Shown here one piece after another: positions 22,196 through 30,601 of a DNA stretch of 64,000 bases (position 1 is its first letter; each line of letters begins with the position of its first letter). The position numbers and the translations under genes are program-made. The notes beneath the pieces are model-generated. The model searched no databases and was not told the DNA's origin. It saw nothing but the letters and a program-made list of their open reading frames with translations. Location of the stretch: NCBI GenBank assembly GCA_001567105.1, contig LMZR01000045.1:58438-122437 (forward strand). The letters run 5' to 3'. This stretch comes from Chloroflexi bacterium OLB14. GTDB taxonomy: Bacteria; Chloroflexota; Anaerolineae; Anaerolineales; Villigracilaceae.

Positions 22196-22831
22196 CTAAA
22201 ATAAACTCATTTGTTTTTCTTTTCTTTTCAAACTTGATTCTTTCTTCTTTACTGCTTTTCTTCCTAAGGCATTTCGGGCTTCGTCCAATTGACTTGGCAA
22301 CTTTGCGAAATCTGCCAGAATAGAAGGCTTCAATGGTGGTTGATGTAACGCCGCCGCAGGATGAAACATTGGAATCACAAAACGTTCACCAACTTTTTGC
22401 ATTTGCCCATGCACGGCACTAATTTTCACATTGCCGAAAAACTTACCCATCGAAATTCTGCCAAGCGTCACAATGATACTCGGATTTATTGTTTCAATTT
22501 GCCTTTGTAAATATTCATCACAAGCAGATAGTTCTTCTGGCTGCGGGTCACGGTTTTCAGGCGGGCGACATTTAACCACATTACAAATAAACACATCTGC
22601 GCGAGTCAACTCTGCTTGAGCAAGTAACTGATCTAAAAACTTTCCCGATGCCCCCACAAACGGACGGCCCTGTTCGTTTTCATGAAAGCCAGGTCCTTCC
22701 CCGATAAACATAATTTCTGCATCAGCAGGTCCTTCCCCCGCCACAGATTTTTTCCGTGATTCATGTAAAGCACATTTTGTGCAAACTTCAACTTCTTTGG
22801 CGATGCGGGCAAGTGTTTGTTCAGCAGGCAT
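22196..22831 (-). CDS. Type-4 uracil-DNA glycosylase
   Basis: Fe-S uracil-DNA glycosylase that removes uracil from DNA. Cluster cysteines are C17, C20, C88 and C104. Motif 1 is GEGPGFHENEQGRPFVG and the conserved histidine motif is MFHPAAAL. The ATG at 22831 follows GAGGA; the alternative in-frame TTG upstream lacks a site. A Lys/Arg-rich tail of about 30 residues follows the domain. It lies between the glycan locus and rimI. Confidence 0.93.
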   Translation of the reverse strand: MPAEQTLARIAKEVEVCTKCALHESRKKSVAGEGPADAEIMFIGEGPGFHENEQGRPFVGASGKFLDQLLAQAELTRADVFICNVVKCRPPENRDPQPEELSACDEYLQRQIETINPSIIVTLGRISMGKFFGNVKISAVHGQMQKVGERFVIPMFHPAAALHQPPLKPSILADFAKLPSQLDEARNALGRKAVKKKESSLKRKEKQMSLF

Positions 22832-22846
22832 GAATTTCCTCAATTA

Positions 22847-23335
22847 TTATAAATGACTCAAATCATTTAACGTCATCAAAATTGCATCCTCATGATTATC
22901 TTTATAATATTCTTGGCGAATACCTTCTTCAATAAAACCTAAATTTTTATACATCATTATCGCCGCTTGATTACTTTTTCTAACTTCTAAAAAAGAACGT
23001 ATCAAGCCTTCATCTCGAGCAGATTTCAAAGCATGAATCAATAATTTTTTTCCAATACCTTGCCTTCTAAAATCGGGATGTGTGGCAATGGTTGCAATAT
23101 GCAATTCATCTATCATCAACCAACCTACTAACATGCCCGCAATTTTTTTATTTAATTCCACAACCCAGCAACGCGAGATAGGGTTACTCACTTCAAAATG
23201 AAATGAACGCGGGGGCCAAGGTAATGAAAAAGATGCTTGGTCAATAGCGACGACTTGTTCTAAATCATCAAGAAGCATTTTCCTAACTATAAGACCTGAC
23301 AGGTCTTCAGAATTTATGTGCTGATCAATATTCAT
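22847..23335 (-). CDS. rimI: Ribosomal protein S18 alanine N-acetyltransferase
   Basis: GNAT acetyltransferase with the acetyl-CoA loop RRQGIGKKLL (90-99) and the RimI-type end EEGIRQEYYKDNHEDAILM. It sits directly downstream of tsaB, a classic arrangement. The first 20 residues are odd: SEDLSGLIVRK is encoded by a palindromic element, and the start codon lies between its two hairpins. The ancestral start was probably nearer MLLDDLEQV, about codon 20. Confidence 0.92.
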   Translation of the reverse strand: MNIDQHINSEDLSGLIVRKMLLDDLEQVVAIDQASFSLPWPPRSFHFEVSNPISRCWVVELNKKIAGMLVGWLMIDELHIATIATHPDFRRQGIGKKLLIHALKSARDEGLIRSFLEVRKSNQAAIMMYKNLGFIEEGIRQEYYKDNHEDAILMTLNDLSHL

Positions 23336-23355
23336 AATAAAGACCTGTCAGGTCT
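23291..23355. repeat. Twin palindromes AGACCTG/CAGGTCT flanking the rimI start
   Basis: AGACCTGACAGGTCT (23292-23306) and its reverse complement AGACCTGTCAGGTCT (23341-23355) are 34 bp apart. Each can fold alone, and they can also pair with each other. The first is translated within rimI; the second lies between rimI and tsaB. Confidence 0.85.
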
Positions 23356-24043
23356 AAGATATCGGCGTCCCTGCTACATGCAAATAAATTGGCGCCAGCG
23401 TTGCTACATCATCTACATCATTATTCTGAAAACGATTCCAAGCCAACTCTGCCAAAACAGCTGGTCGCTTAATACAATTTGCAGGTGAGGCTAATAAAAC
23501 TTTTTTATGTTTAGATATTTTTTTTCTCTGCTCAGATGTTAACTCACCTGCCACAAGCGTTGACTCTTCAATTTGACTCAACAACTCATCCACCGTTCCG
23601 CTTCTTATCTGACCCTTCGACTCGCTCAAGGCGGCGCCGTCAGCCTGCCATTGTTTCTTGTCACTTTGATACACACTGAAAGCGAGTCTCGTGCGCCCTG
23701 CTTGTAATACTGAAATCAAAGGTTTTTTATCTAATGGTTGTGCTGATGCGATTACATCCAAAGTAGGAATTCCAATCACTGGAATATTTCTAGCAAAGGC
23801 GATTCCTTTAACTAAAGATAAACCAACCCGCAAACTTGTAAACGAGCCTGGTCCAATTGCCACACCTAAGGCTTGGATTTTATCCATGCTCGCATCGCAA
23901 CGCTTCATTAAATCAGATAATGCTGAAGCCAATTGTGTGGTGTGATGTTGTTTGGATGACCACATCATTTCAGCAATCACTTCATCTTCGTTATATAAAG
24001 CCAAACCTACTTGAGTGGTGGATGTATCAACTGCTAATAACAT
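23354..24043 (-). CDS. tsaB: tRNA N6-threonylcarbamoyladenosine biosynthesis protein TsaB
   Basis: 229-residue ASKHA-fold protein, partner of TsaD in t6A37 synthesis. The typical N-terminus MLLAVDTSTTQVGLALY and the signature GVAIGPGSFTSLRVGLSLVKG (around residue 62) are present. The order tsaE-tsaB-rimI on the minus strand is a common operon. Confidence 0.94.
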   Translation of the reverse strand: MLLAVDTSTTQVGLALYNEDEVIAEMMWSSKQHHTTQLASALSDLMKRCDASMDKIQALGVAIGPGSFTSLRVGLSLVKGIAFARNIPVIGIPTLDVIASAQPLDKKPLISVLQAGRTRLAFSVYQSDKKQWQADGAALSESKGQIRSGTVDELLSQIEESTLVAGELTSEQRKKISKHKKVLLASPANCIKRPAVLAELAWNRFQNNDVDDVATLAPIYLHVAGTPIS

Positions 24044-24062
24044 TTTTATTTACCTTAGAAAA

Positions 24063-24114
24063 GTAGCACGAGATTTATCTTGCGCTTTTATTTGCAACAT
24101 AAATATTGCAGTAC
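24063..24114. repeat. Twin-hairpin element, GATTTATCTTGC type, copy 2
   Basis: Matches the element at 18444-18492 in both hairpins (AGATTTATCTTGCG and GCAACATAAATATTGC) and in the outer GTA/TAC ends. It lies in the tsaE-tsaB gap. Confidence 0.85.
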
Positions 24115-24127
24115 TTAATATCACGTT

Positions 24128-24625
24128 TTATTTTCCTCCAAACATTGAATCACGAATATTATCTAGCATATCGTCATATCTTTTGCCGTGTGCGTGAAAA
24201 ATCATCTGACGATGTTCTTCAGCCACATGCTCAAGATTAATCCACAAATTTTGTGGTGGAATTAACTCGCCTACTCTTTCGGGCCACTCGATGATTAACG
24301 CACCGTCAGCGAGATATGAGTCGAGGTCTAGTTGCTCAGCCTCACCCGTAGAGTCGAGGCGGTAAGTATCCAAATGAAAAATTGAATCTCCATCTGCTCG
24401 CCGATATTGATTGACCAAAATAAAAGTCGGGCTAGAAACTGAATCTAACGAACCCCAACCTTGAGCAATGCCTTGCGTGAAAGTTGTTTTGCCCGCACCG
24501 AGATCTCCTTGCAAACAAATTACATCGCCTGCCCGCAACAAACTACCGAGTCTCATTCCAATACGGCGCGTTTGTTCGGGGCTACGGCTAACAAATTCAA
24601 GCATGTGCTTATCTAAAATAGGCAT
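24128..24625 (-). CDS. tsaE: tRNA t6A biosynthesis ATPase TsaE
   Basis: P-loop ATPase of 165 residues with Walker A GDLGAGKT (40-47), SSPTFILVNQY and the HLDTYRL and IIEWPERV motifs. It works with TsaB and TsaD. The start may be the second Met (MLEFVSRS, codon 8). It is the first gene of tsaE-tsaB-rimI. Confidence 0.94.
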   Translation of the reverse strand: MPILDKHMLEFVSRSPEQTRRIGMRLGSLLRAGDVICLQGDLGAGKTTFTQGIAQGWGSLDSVSSPTFILVNQYRRADGDSIFHLDTYRLDSTGEAEQLDLDSYLADGALIIEWPERVGELIPPQNLWINLEHVAEEHRQMIFHAHGKRYDDMLDNIRDSMFGGK

Positions 24626-24651
24626 ATGCGTAAATTATACCGCTATGAATT

Positions 24652-25950
24652 TTATTTTTTCTTTCTTCTTGGCAATAGATCGTTGATTTGTTTCGGAATC
24701 AATTTATCAATTCTCTGAGGAAATTCTTTAATTTGTTTTGGAATCATGTTGGAAATAAAATGTCCGCGCCAATTTTGTAAGATGGCTTCGGTATATAGTT
24801 TTTCTAAAGATTTCACTTGCCCTTCGATAGAATATTTTTCACTTAATAATGCAGAATGTTTTCCGAAGGCTTCAATTTTTTTCTTATCTTTTAATAATTT
24901 GATAATCGTATCAGCATACACATTTACATCTAATGGCGTTAAATATCCATTCATATCGTTTTCAAGCATCCCTTCAAAGGCTTCATCTTGCACGGCAACT
25001 AATGGCAAGCCTGAGGCAATGGCTTCAATAACAGAAATAGGATGAACTTCAGTTGTGGAAGCAGATAAAAATAAAGTTGCATCGTGAAAAACATTTGGCA
25101 ATTCATCTCGCTTGACCATGCCCAAGAAATGAATTTTATTTTTTACATCTAATGCGTTTACTTTTTCTTCTAAACCTTGTCTGGCACTGCCATCACCAGC
25201 AAAAACAAGTTGCGCATTGGGAATTTGTTTTGATATTTTGACAAAAGCATCAATGATGAAATCAAGACGTTTTTCTGGATCCATTCTGCCGACTGTTAAA
25301 AGAATCGGCGCATCAGGCGAGACCTGAAGCCTGTTTCTTAAATCACCAGCTTTGGGTGCAGTCTTGAAGCGACTTAAGTCAATGCCGTTGGGGATGACAT
25401 GAATCGGTCTAGTAACTTTTTGCTTGAGCAATAATCTTTCAAACTTTGGTGATGGGACAATAATCTGGTCACCTAAATTTGTGGTGGTGGAACTGAACCA
25501 GCGTGCGCCATATTTCATTAAACTGGTGTTGCCAATAAATTTGACGTAATGGGTGTAATCGGTGATGGAGGTGTGATAGGTATAAATTAATGGAAGCCGT
25601 TTTGTTGAAGCAGTGAGATATGCCAACAAGCCAACACTTAATGGGCTATGAGCATGGAGTACATCAAAATGTTTTCGAGTGAGTGACCATGTTGAACGTG
25701 GAGAGCCTAATACGGCAACATAAATGGGCGGGTTGTTCATATATTTTAATGAAGGCAAACGCATGATGTTTGGTTCATTATCTTTATAGCCTGGAAATCT
25801 AGGCGCAAAGATAGTCACTTGATGACCACGATTTTTTAATCCCTCAGAAATTAATTGCAAAGAAATTGAAACGCCGTTTATTTGTGGAAGATACACATCC
25901 GAAAATAAGCCGATACGCAGTGAACCGATTTGTTCTAGTTGTTGTTCCAT
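24652..25950 (-). CDS. GT4 glycosyltransferase, possibly glycolipid-forming
   Basis: 432-residue GT-B enzyme with N-domain RIGLFSDVYLPQINGVSISL and C-domain LLTVGRMDPEKRLDFII plus HPISVIEAIASGLPLVAVQ. The segment FSDVYLPQINGVS is common in alpha-monoglucosyl- or mannosyl-diacylglycerol synthases and PimB-like enzymes, so a glycolipid role is likely. The basic C-terminal tail (LIPKQINDLLPRRKKK) could bind membrane. It is separate from the main glycan locus. Confidence 0.85.
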   Translation of the reverse strand: MEQQLEQIGSLRIGLFSDVYLPQINGVSISLQLISEGLKNRGHQVTIFAPRFPGYKDNEPNIMRLPSLKYMNNPPIYVAVLGSPRSTWSLTRKHFDVLHAHSPLSVGLLAYLTASTKRLPLIYTYHTSITDYTHYVKFIGNTSLMKYGARWFSSTTTNLGDQIIVPSPKFERLLLKQKVTRPIHVIPNGIDLSRFKTAPKAGDLRNRLQVSPDAPILLTVGRMDPEKRLDFIIDAFVKISKQIPNAQLVFAGDGSARQGLEEKVNALDVKNKIHFLGMVKRDELPNVFHDATLFLSASTTEVHPISVIEAIASGLPLVAVQDEAFEGMLENDMNGYLTPLDVNVYADTIIKLLKDKKKIEAFGKHSALLSEKYSIEGQVKSLEKLYTEAILQNWRGHFISNMIPKQIKEFPQRIDKLIPKQINDLLPRRKKK

Positions 25951-25969
25951 AATTCTCCAAAAAATTAAT

Positions 25970-26023
25970 CGTCCCGCAGGTTTAAATGATTAATCTATAT
26001 CCTTCTCAGAAACCTGCGGGACG
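25970..26023. repeat. Inverted repeat CGTCCCGCAGGTTT/AAACCTGCGGGACG
   Basis: Perfect 14-nt arms separated by 26 bp. The right arm encodes part of the C-terminus of the DUF951 gene (MNVPQVSEKDID). A single arm recurs at 40756-40769. Confidence 0.85.
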
Positions 26024-26226
26024 TTCATATTTTCACGTTCTTTTTGACTCAAGTTTGTTTTCATGCGTTTCATTAGCTCGCGGCGCGTGAGCATTACTTT
26101 ATGTTTACAGCCATTACATTCTAAGCCAATATCTGCTCCCAAGCGGATAACTGTCCATTCATACGAACCGCAGGGATGTGGTTTTCTTAATCTCAATTGG
26201 TCTTTCATTTGTAAATCGGGAAGCAT
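25990..26226 (-). CDS. DUF951 protein
   Basis: 78-residue protein matching DUF951: LRLRKPHPCGSYEWTVIRLGADIGLECNGCKHKVMLTRREL. Cysteines 19, 37 and 40 suggest a zinc-ribbon-like or oxidation-sensitive site. The last dozen residues come from a palindromic repeat rather than the family domain. Homologues often sit near ychF or parB genes; here it precedes a GT4. Confidence 0.85.
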   Translation of the reverse strand: MLPDLQMKDQLRLRKPHPCGSYEWTVIRLGADIGLECNGCKHKVMLTRRELMKRMKTNLSQKERENMNVPQVSEKDID

Positions 26227-26245
26227 GGATTGAATTATACACAGA

Positions 26246-26280
26246 TAGACCTCCGAGGTCTTAAAGACCTCGGAGGTCTA
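26246..26280. repeat. Palindrome of AGACCTCCGAGGTCT units
   Basis: Two 15-bp palindromes in inverted order, only 3-4 bp apart, forming one 35-bp dyad. It lies in the divergent gap between DUF951 and the MBL hydrolase. Same architecture as the AGACCTG element at rimI, with a different core. Confidence 0.85.
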
Positions 26281-26352
26281 TGCCTGAGAAATATTTCTCA
26301 CCTCCATTGAGACAACTTTCCTTGAATAAAGTTTTATTCTGAACATAATTAC

Positions 26353-26385
26353 AGGTGACAGTCACTTTGAAAGTGACTGTCACCT
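26353..26385. repeat. 33-bp palindrome of GTGACAGTCAC type
   Basis: AGGTGACAGTCACTT and its exact complement surround a central G, 15 bp upstream of the MBL Shine-Dalgarno. A short relative, AAAGTGACGGTCACTTT, is at 47850-47866. It could be an operator for the MBL-crp operon, but the repeat family makes that uncertain. Confidence 0.75.
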
Positions 26386-26403
26386 AACAATCGGAGGTGT
26401 GTG

Positions 26404-27378
26404 ATGAATAACGAATTCAAAATCAAATTTTGGGGTGTGCGCGGAAGTTACCCAACGCCAGGTGAAAGCACTATTAAATATGGTGGCAATACTGCTTGTG
26501 TTGAAATTAACGTGAATGGAAAAACAATTATCTTAGATGCTGGCACAGGTATTATTCCGCTTGGACGTGAAATTGTAAAAAAAGCCATGCAAGAAAAACG
26601 TGAAATTGAATTGTTATTGTTATTCAGTCATTTACATCACGACCATACACAAGGCTTTCCATTTTTTGTGCCTGCTTATTTGCCAAAAGCAAAATTGCAC
26701 ATTTATGGTCCAGGTGGCACGGCTGAAACAGTGAAGCACGTTTTGGAACATAATCAATCGTCTGAAACATTTCCAATTTCATTGCGTGAGATGGCAGCCT
26801 ATAAAGATATGCAATCGTTACATGAATCGCGAGTCATCGTTTGGGATGAAAATGGAGTTCGAGTTGCAGAACCAAATTCAAAGTCAGGTGATGAAGCGGT
26901 TGTTATCAAAATTCATAAATCTTATGCACATCCTGGTAGCGTGTATGTGTATCGCATCACTTATCAAAATAAATCTGTGGTGTATGCTACGGATACTGAA
27001 GGTTATGTTGGCACAGATAGACGTTTGGTAAATTTTTCGCGCGATGCTGATGTGTTGATTCATGATGCACAATATCGTGATGAACATTATTTTGGAAGTT
27101 TGAATGGATTTCCTGCCACGCAAGGATATGGACATTCGACTGCTACGATGGCTGGTGAAGTTGCCGCTTCTGCTGAGACGGGACAGTTGATTCTGTTTCA
27201 TCATGATCCTGCTTATTCTGACAGTTGGGTAAAGGCGCAAGAAGAACGTGCTCAAAAAATATTTTTAGATTCACATGCGGCGTATGAAGGTTTGGAGATT
27301 AATTTGACCTCACCCCTAACCCCTCTCCTACAGGAGAGGGGAATAGGAAAGGAAGTAAAATATGTTAAGAATGGTTGA
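26404..27378 (+). CDS. MBL-fold metallo-hydrolase (phosphodiesterase/PhnP-like)
   Basis: Metallo-beta-lactamase-fold enzyme. WGVRGSYPTPG (10-20) and YGGNTACVEI are the signature of the cAMP-phosphodiesterase/PhnP/RNase Z-like branch. Zinc ligands HLHHDH are at 76-81, with later H/D residues in ATDTEGYV and FHHDPAYSD. ATG 26404 has GGAGG 7 nt upstream; a GTG at 26401 is also in frame. The last 25 residues (LTSPLTPLLQERGIG) are encoded by a palindromic repeat and extend the gene 17 bp into the CRP/FNR gene. A link between a nucleotide phosphodiesterase and a cNMP-binding regulator is attractive but unproven. Confidence 0.85.
   Translation: MNNEFKIKFWGVRGSYPTPGESTIKYGGNTACVEINVNGKTIILDAGTGIIPLGREIVKKAMQEKREIELLLLFSHLHHDHTQGFPFFVPAYLPKAKLHIYGPGGTAETVKHVLEHNQSSETFPISLREMAAYKDMQSLHESRVIVWDENGVRVAEPNSKSGDEAVVIKIHKSYAHPGSVYVYRITYQNKSVVYATDTEGYVGTDRRLVNFSRDADVLIHDAQYRDEHYFGSLNGFPATQGYGHSTATMAGEVAASAETGQLILFHHDPAYSDSWVKAQEERAQKIFLDSHAAYEGLEINLTSPLTPLLQERGIGKEVKYVKNG
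27320..27341. repeat. CCCCTCTCCT hairpin translated at the end of the MBL gene
   Basis: Perfect 10-bp arms around a 2-nt loop. Translated, it gives the PLTPLLQERG peptide that I recognise as recurring at protein ends in repeat-rich bacterial genomes. Confidence 0.8.
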
Positions 27379-28069
27379 GACAAAAAAGGACGATACGCGC
27401 AATATTCTTTCAGATATTAAATTATTTGAAGGACTCACGCCTGCTCAATTAGATTGGGTTGCACAACATGCACATCGCCGAATTTTTTCATCGGGTAAAA
27501 ATGTGATGTTGATTGAACAACCTGGTGAAGCAGTGTATGTCATTTTGCATGGGACGGTGAAAGTGCATACTGAACAAGGCGGACGTGATGCCATACTTTC
27601 TATTTTAGGCAGTGGCGATGTGATTGGTGAAATGAGTCTGATTGATAGTGTGGGGCGTTCCGCGAGCGTGGTGACGTTAGAAGATTCGTTGATGTTGTGG
27701 ATGGATAAAGTTTCTTTTTATCACATGTTAGATAACTTTCCACCGATTGCTAGAAATTTAGTCAAGATTCTTTCGGCGCGGGTCAGATTATCAGACCAAA
27801 TGATTCAAGCACTTTCAACATTAGATGTGAATGGCAGAGTGGCACGTCAGTTGTTGGCATTTGCAGAAAGATATGGTCAAGAAGTAAATGGGAATATAAA
27901 AATCCGTATTGCTTTAACGCAAACTGATATTGCTGATTTGGTGGGTGCTTCCAGAAAACGAGTTAATCAAACAATGGTGTTTTTCAAAGAACAAAATTTG
28001 ATTGATACTGATAATGATGGGCGAATTGTATTGCTAGATAAAACAGGGTTGACAAGGTTTTGTGGTTAA
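27362..28069 (+). CDS. CRP/FNR-family transcription regulator
   Basis: 235-residue regulator. The cyclic-nucleotide-binding beta-roll is at about 18-135 (PGEAVYVILHGTVKVH, GDVIGEMSLID), a long dimer helix follows, then a Crp-type HTH at about 170-225 (LTQTDIADLVGASRKRVNQTM). There is no FNR-like N-terminal Cys cluster. In the beta-roll the cAMP-contact segment reads GEMSLIDSVGRSASV, close to the canonical GELALID..PRSAT pattern, so nucleotide binding is possible. AGGAAG precedes the ATG, inside the end of the MBL gene. Confidence 0.9.
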   Translation: MLRMVETKKDDTRNILSDIKLFEGLTPAQLDWVAQHAHRRIFSSGKNVMLIEQPGEAVYVILHGTVKVHTEQGGRDAILSILGSGDVIGEMSLIDSVGRSASVVTLEDSLMLWMDKVSFYHMLDNFPPIARNLVKILSARVRLSDQMIQALSTLDVNGRVARQLLAFAERYGQEVNGNIKIRIALTQTDIADLVGASRKRVNQTMVFFKEQNLIDTDNDGRIVLLDKTGLTRFCG

Positions 28070-28119
28070 TTGTAGAGGCGAGACATTCTCAAAGTAAGTT
28101 GATAAACAAAGGAAAGGCT

Positions 28120-28190
28120 TAACGCGAATTCCGCGAATAGGCGAATGACACGAAATTCGCTCTTTCGCTCTTTCGCACTTTTCGCATTGA
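28120..28190. repeat. TTCGC-phased tandem tract in the crp-thioesterase gap
   Basis: Units such as CGCGAATT, CGCGAATA and GCGAATGA lead into TCTTTCGC repeated at an 8-nt period. The gap 28070-28256 holds nothing else recognisable apart from a short AT-rich promoter-like stretch near 28245. Confidence 0.6.
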
Positions 28191-28256
28191 GATTTTTTAC
28201 TTTGAAAAACTATGATGTAGAGGTAAATTCACCTCTACATCATTTATAATTGTGAC

Positions 28257-28676
28257 ATGAGCGAATACAAATTCTTTCACCCAATTGAAGTGCGTTATGA
28301 AGATTTAGACCCGCAAGGGCATGTTAACAATGCTAAATATTTAACTTATTTCGAACAAGCACGCATTTATTATCTGATGCAATTAGGTTTGTTTAGCAAA
28401 GATCAATCATTTATGGAAGTGGGGGTGATTGTGGCTGATATTCACATCACTTACCATGCCACTACCCATTATGGTGACCCAATTAAAGTTGGGCTTAAAA
28501 CAGCCAAAATAGGCAATAAATCTTTTACTACGGAGCAAGAGGTAATCAACACACAAACTGGAAAAGTTTTGGCTACGGCAACGATTGTATTGGTCACATT
28601 TGATTATGAAGGCTTGAAAACGATTCTTGTCCCTGATGAATGGCGAAAGAAGATTGCGGAGTTTGAAGGAATATAA
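28257..28676 (+). CDS. Acyl-CoA thioesterase, YbgC/4HBT hotdog family
   Basis: 139-residue hotdog-fold thioesterase. The 4HBT signature VRYEDLDPQGHVNNAKYLTYFEQARIYY contains the active-site Asp (YEDLDPQGHVNN). It hydrolyses acyl-CoA or a similar thioester in the cytoplasm; the substrate is unknown. It stands alone between two repeat-filled gaps. Confidence 0.9.
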   Translation: MSEYKFFHPIEVRYEDLDPQGHVNNAKYLTYFEQARIYYLMQLGLFSKDQSFMEVGVIVADIHITYHATTHYGDPIKVGLKTAKIGNKSFTTEQEVINTQTGKVLATATIVLVTFDYEGLKTILVPDEWRKKIAEFEGI

Positions 28677-28686
28677 AAGTTGCTCG

Positions 28687-28793
28687 GTGGTCGAGTAAGG
28701 CGAGTGTTTTTCTCGCCTATATCGAGACCACAAGTTATTTATAAAATTGATGGTCTCGATACGACACTCGCTTCACTCGTGTCTACTCGACCA
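28687..28793. repeat. REP-like double hairpin TGGTCGAGTA...ATCGAGACCA, copy 1
   Basis: Two imperfect hairpins in opposite order, GGTCGAGTAAGGCGAG... and GGTCTCGATACGACAC..., separated by CACAAGTTATTT. A second copy with the same linker CACAAGTTA is at 39051-39194. Each hairpin has a variable inner stem and a constant outer GGTCGAG/ATCGAGACC stem. Confidence 0.85.
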
Positions 28794-28813
28794 TCGGAAT
28801 GAGAAATTAAATT

Positions 28814-29857
28814 ATGTCTCTCCCAAAAATTGATGAAAAATATTTTACAAACTTTCTAGTGGATTTATTAAACATCGCCTCACCAACTGGTTTTGCCAGC
28901 CCAGCGGTTGATTTCGTTGAGAAAGAACTGTCTAAATATAAACAACTTACTTTGTCGCGCACAAGAAAAGGTGCTTTAGTGGCGAAGTGGGAAGTAGAAA
29001 GTGATTTAGCACCTGTTGCTTTAACTGCTCATGTAGATACATTAGGTGCTGTGGTTAAAGAAATCAAACCCAATGGCAGGTTGAAGTTAAGCAAAATTGG
29101 TGGTGTGCAGTGGAACTCTGTCGAAACTGAAGGCGTGTGGATTATCACTGCTAAAGGTGAAAAGATTCGTGGCTCAATTATGATTGATGCCGCATCTGGT
29201 CATATTTATGGTGAAACAAAAACACCACGCGATGATGTGCACATGGAAGTTCGCATTGATGCAAAAACAACTTCTGCTAAAGAGACTCGTGAATTAGGAA
29301 TCAATGTTGGGGATTGTGTAGCATTTGACCCGCGTGTTGAAGTGACGAATGGATTCATCCGCTCAAGATTTTTGGATGACAAGGCTTGCGTTGCGAATCT
29401 TGTAGCCAGTATAAAGTCAATTACAGAATCAGGTCGAAGTCCAGTAAGAAGCGTTTATTTTCATATCTCAAATTATGAAGAAGTTGGCCATGGTGCAGCG
29501 GCGGGAATTCCTGATGAAGTTGTCGAATTAATCACAGTGGATATGGCTGTGGTGGGCGATGGTCAAGAGTCAGATGAATTTCATGCTACGTTGTGCATCA
29601 AAGATAGTGGCGGACCGTATCACGAAGGCTTGAATAAAAAATTGCGCGGCATTGCAGAAAAAAATAATATTCCATATAAAACTGATGTGTATCCATTTTA
29701 TGGGTCTGATGGGGAAGCGTTTTGGCGTTCAGGTGGTGATGTGGCAATGAGTTTGATTGGACCTGGTATTGATGCTTCGCACAATTATGAACGCGCTCAC
29801 ATAGATGGTTTGAATGCCACCACGAATTGGATTATGGCGTATTTGCTTGAAAAATAA
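28814..29857 (+). CDS. M42-family metallo-aminopeptidase
   Basis: 347-residue di-metal peptidase of the M42 (PepA/FrvX/YsdC) family. Conserved metal and catalytic stretches are LTAHVDTLG, FLDDKACVANL, NYEEVGHGAA and a C-terminal IDASHNYERAH. Such enzymes form cytoplasmic dodecamers that trim N-terminal residues from peptides. The frame is complete and full length. Confidence 0.92.
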   Translation: MSLPKIDEKYFTNFLVDLLNIASPTGFASPAVDFVEKELSKYKQLTLSRTRKGALVAKWEVESDLAPVALTAHVDTLGAVVKEIKPNGRLKLSKIGGVQWNSVETEGVWIITAKGEKIRGSIMIDAASGHIYGETKTPRDDVHMEVRIDAKTTSAKETRELGINVGDCVAFDPRVEVTNGFIRSRFLDDKACVANLVASIKSITESGRSPVRSVYFHISNYEEVGHGAAAGIPDEVVELITVDMAVVGDGQESDEFHATLCIKDSGGPYHEGLNKKLRGIAEKNNIPYKTDVYPFYGSDGEAFWRSGGDVAMSLIGPGIDASHNYERAHIDGLNATTNWIMAYLLEK

Positions 29858-29919
29858 AAACAAAACTGTAAGGTGACTTAATTATTTTTTCAGGTAAGTT
29901 ATTTTATAGTTATGCTATC

Positions 29920-29956
29920 AATAATCCTATCAAGAAATTGATAGGATTATTTTTTA
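29920..29956 (+). terminator. Rho-independent terminator after the M42 peptidase
   Basis: Stem AATAATCCTATCAA/TTGATAGGATTATT with a 4-nt loop, followed by a run of T. 62 bp after the stop codon. Confidence 0.85.
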
Positions 29957-29983
29957 GGAAATGTCTGGAAATTATTTTATTTT

Positions 29984-30040
29984 GGAGTGCGGACTTTAGT
30001 CCGCTTTTATATTCAACTCGCAGACTAAAGCCTGCACTCC
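29984..30040. repeat. Twin-hairpin element GGAGTGC...GCACTCC
   Basis: Outer arms GGAGTGC/GCACTCC enclose two hairpins, GCGGACTTTAGTCCGC and GCAGACTAAAGCCTGC. Same plan as 42346-42395, which also uses GGAGT/ACTCC outer arms. Confidence 0.88.
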
Positions 30041-30072
30041 ATTATTAACTTATACTTTTTTAGGATATAAAA

Positions 30073-30552
30073 ATGGAACTGACTACAATTGCAACAAAGA
30101 TTGGTTCGTTTGCGCCAGATTTCAAGTTGCTTGCTACCAACGGGCAAGTGATTTCGCTTTCAGATTTTCGCGGGAAAACAAATGTAATTTTATTTTTTAT
30201 TCGTGAAACAAGCTGTATTCAATGCCGAATCCATGTGGCGCATCTCGGCAAAATGTATGAGCAATTTCGCGAAGCAGGCGCAGAAATTTTAGTAGTGTTA
30301 GGCGAAGATGTTGAAAAATCAAAAAAATATGCAAATGGACTTCACTTACCTTTTCCAATTTTATGTGACCCAGAGCGGGCAGTTTATCACCTATATGAGT
30401 TAGAAAAACATTTTATACTTTTGCAACGCACTGCTTCATTGGTCATTGATAAAGATGGCATTGTGCGTTATCTTAAAAAAACAACCATCACCAATGTTTG
30501 GTTACAAGAAAGCCGTGAGCTGTATGGCTTTGTGTTAAGTTTAGGAAGTTAG
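30073..30552 (+). CDS. Peroxiredoxin-like (AhpC/TSA) thioredoxin-fold protein
   Basis: 159-residue redoxin with GSFAPDFKLLATNGQVISLSDFRGK and the redox site TSCIQCR (C48/C51). The CxxC spacing differs from the single peroxidatic Cys of classical PrxQ and resembles peroxiredoxin-like proteins of the AhpC/TSA family. No signal peptide, so it is cytoplasmic. It is followed by a strong terminator. Confidence 0.85.
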   Translation: MELTTIATKIGSFAPDFKLLATNGQVISLSDFRGKTNVILFFIRETSCIQCRIHVAHLGKMYEQFREAGAEILVVLGEDVEKSKKYANGLHLPFPILCDPERAVYHLYELEKHFILLQRTASLVIDKDGIVRYLKKTTITNVWLQESRELYGFVLSLGS

Positions 30553-30561
30553 AAAATTTAT

Positions 30562-30593
30562 AAAAAAAGTCTCGCACATGCGAGACTTTTTTA
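30562..30593 (+). terminator. Rho-independent terminator after the peroxiredoxin
   Basis: AAAAAAAGTCTCGCA/TGCGAGACTTTTTT stem with a 2-nt loop and T run, 10 bp after the stop. Confidence 0.9.
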
Positions 30594-30601
30594 TTTTGCT
30601 T

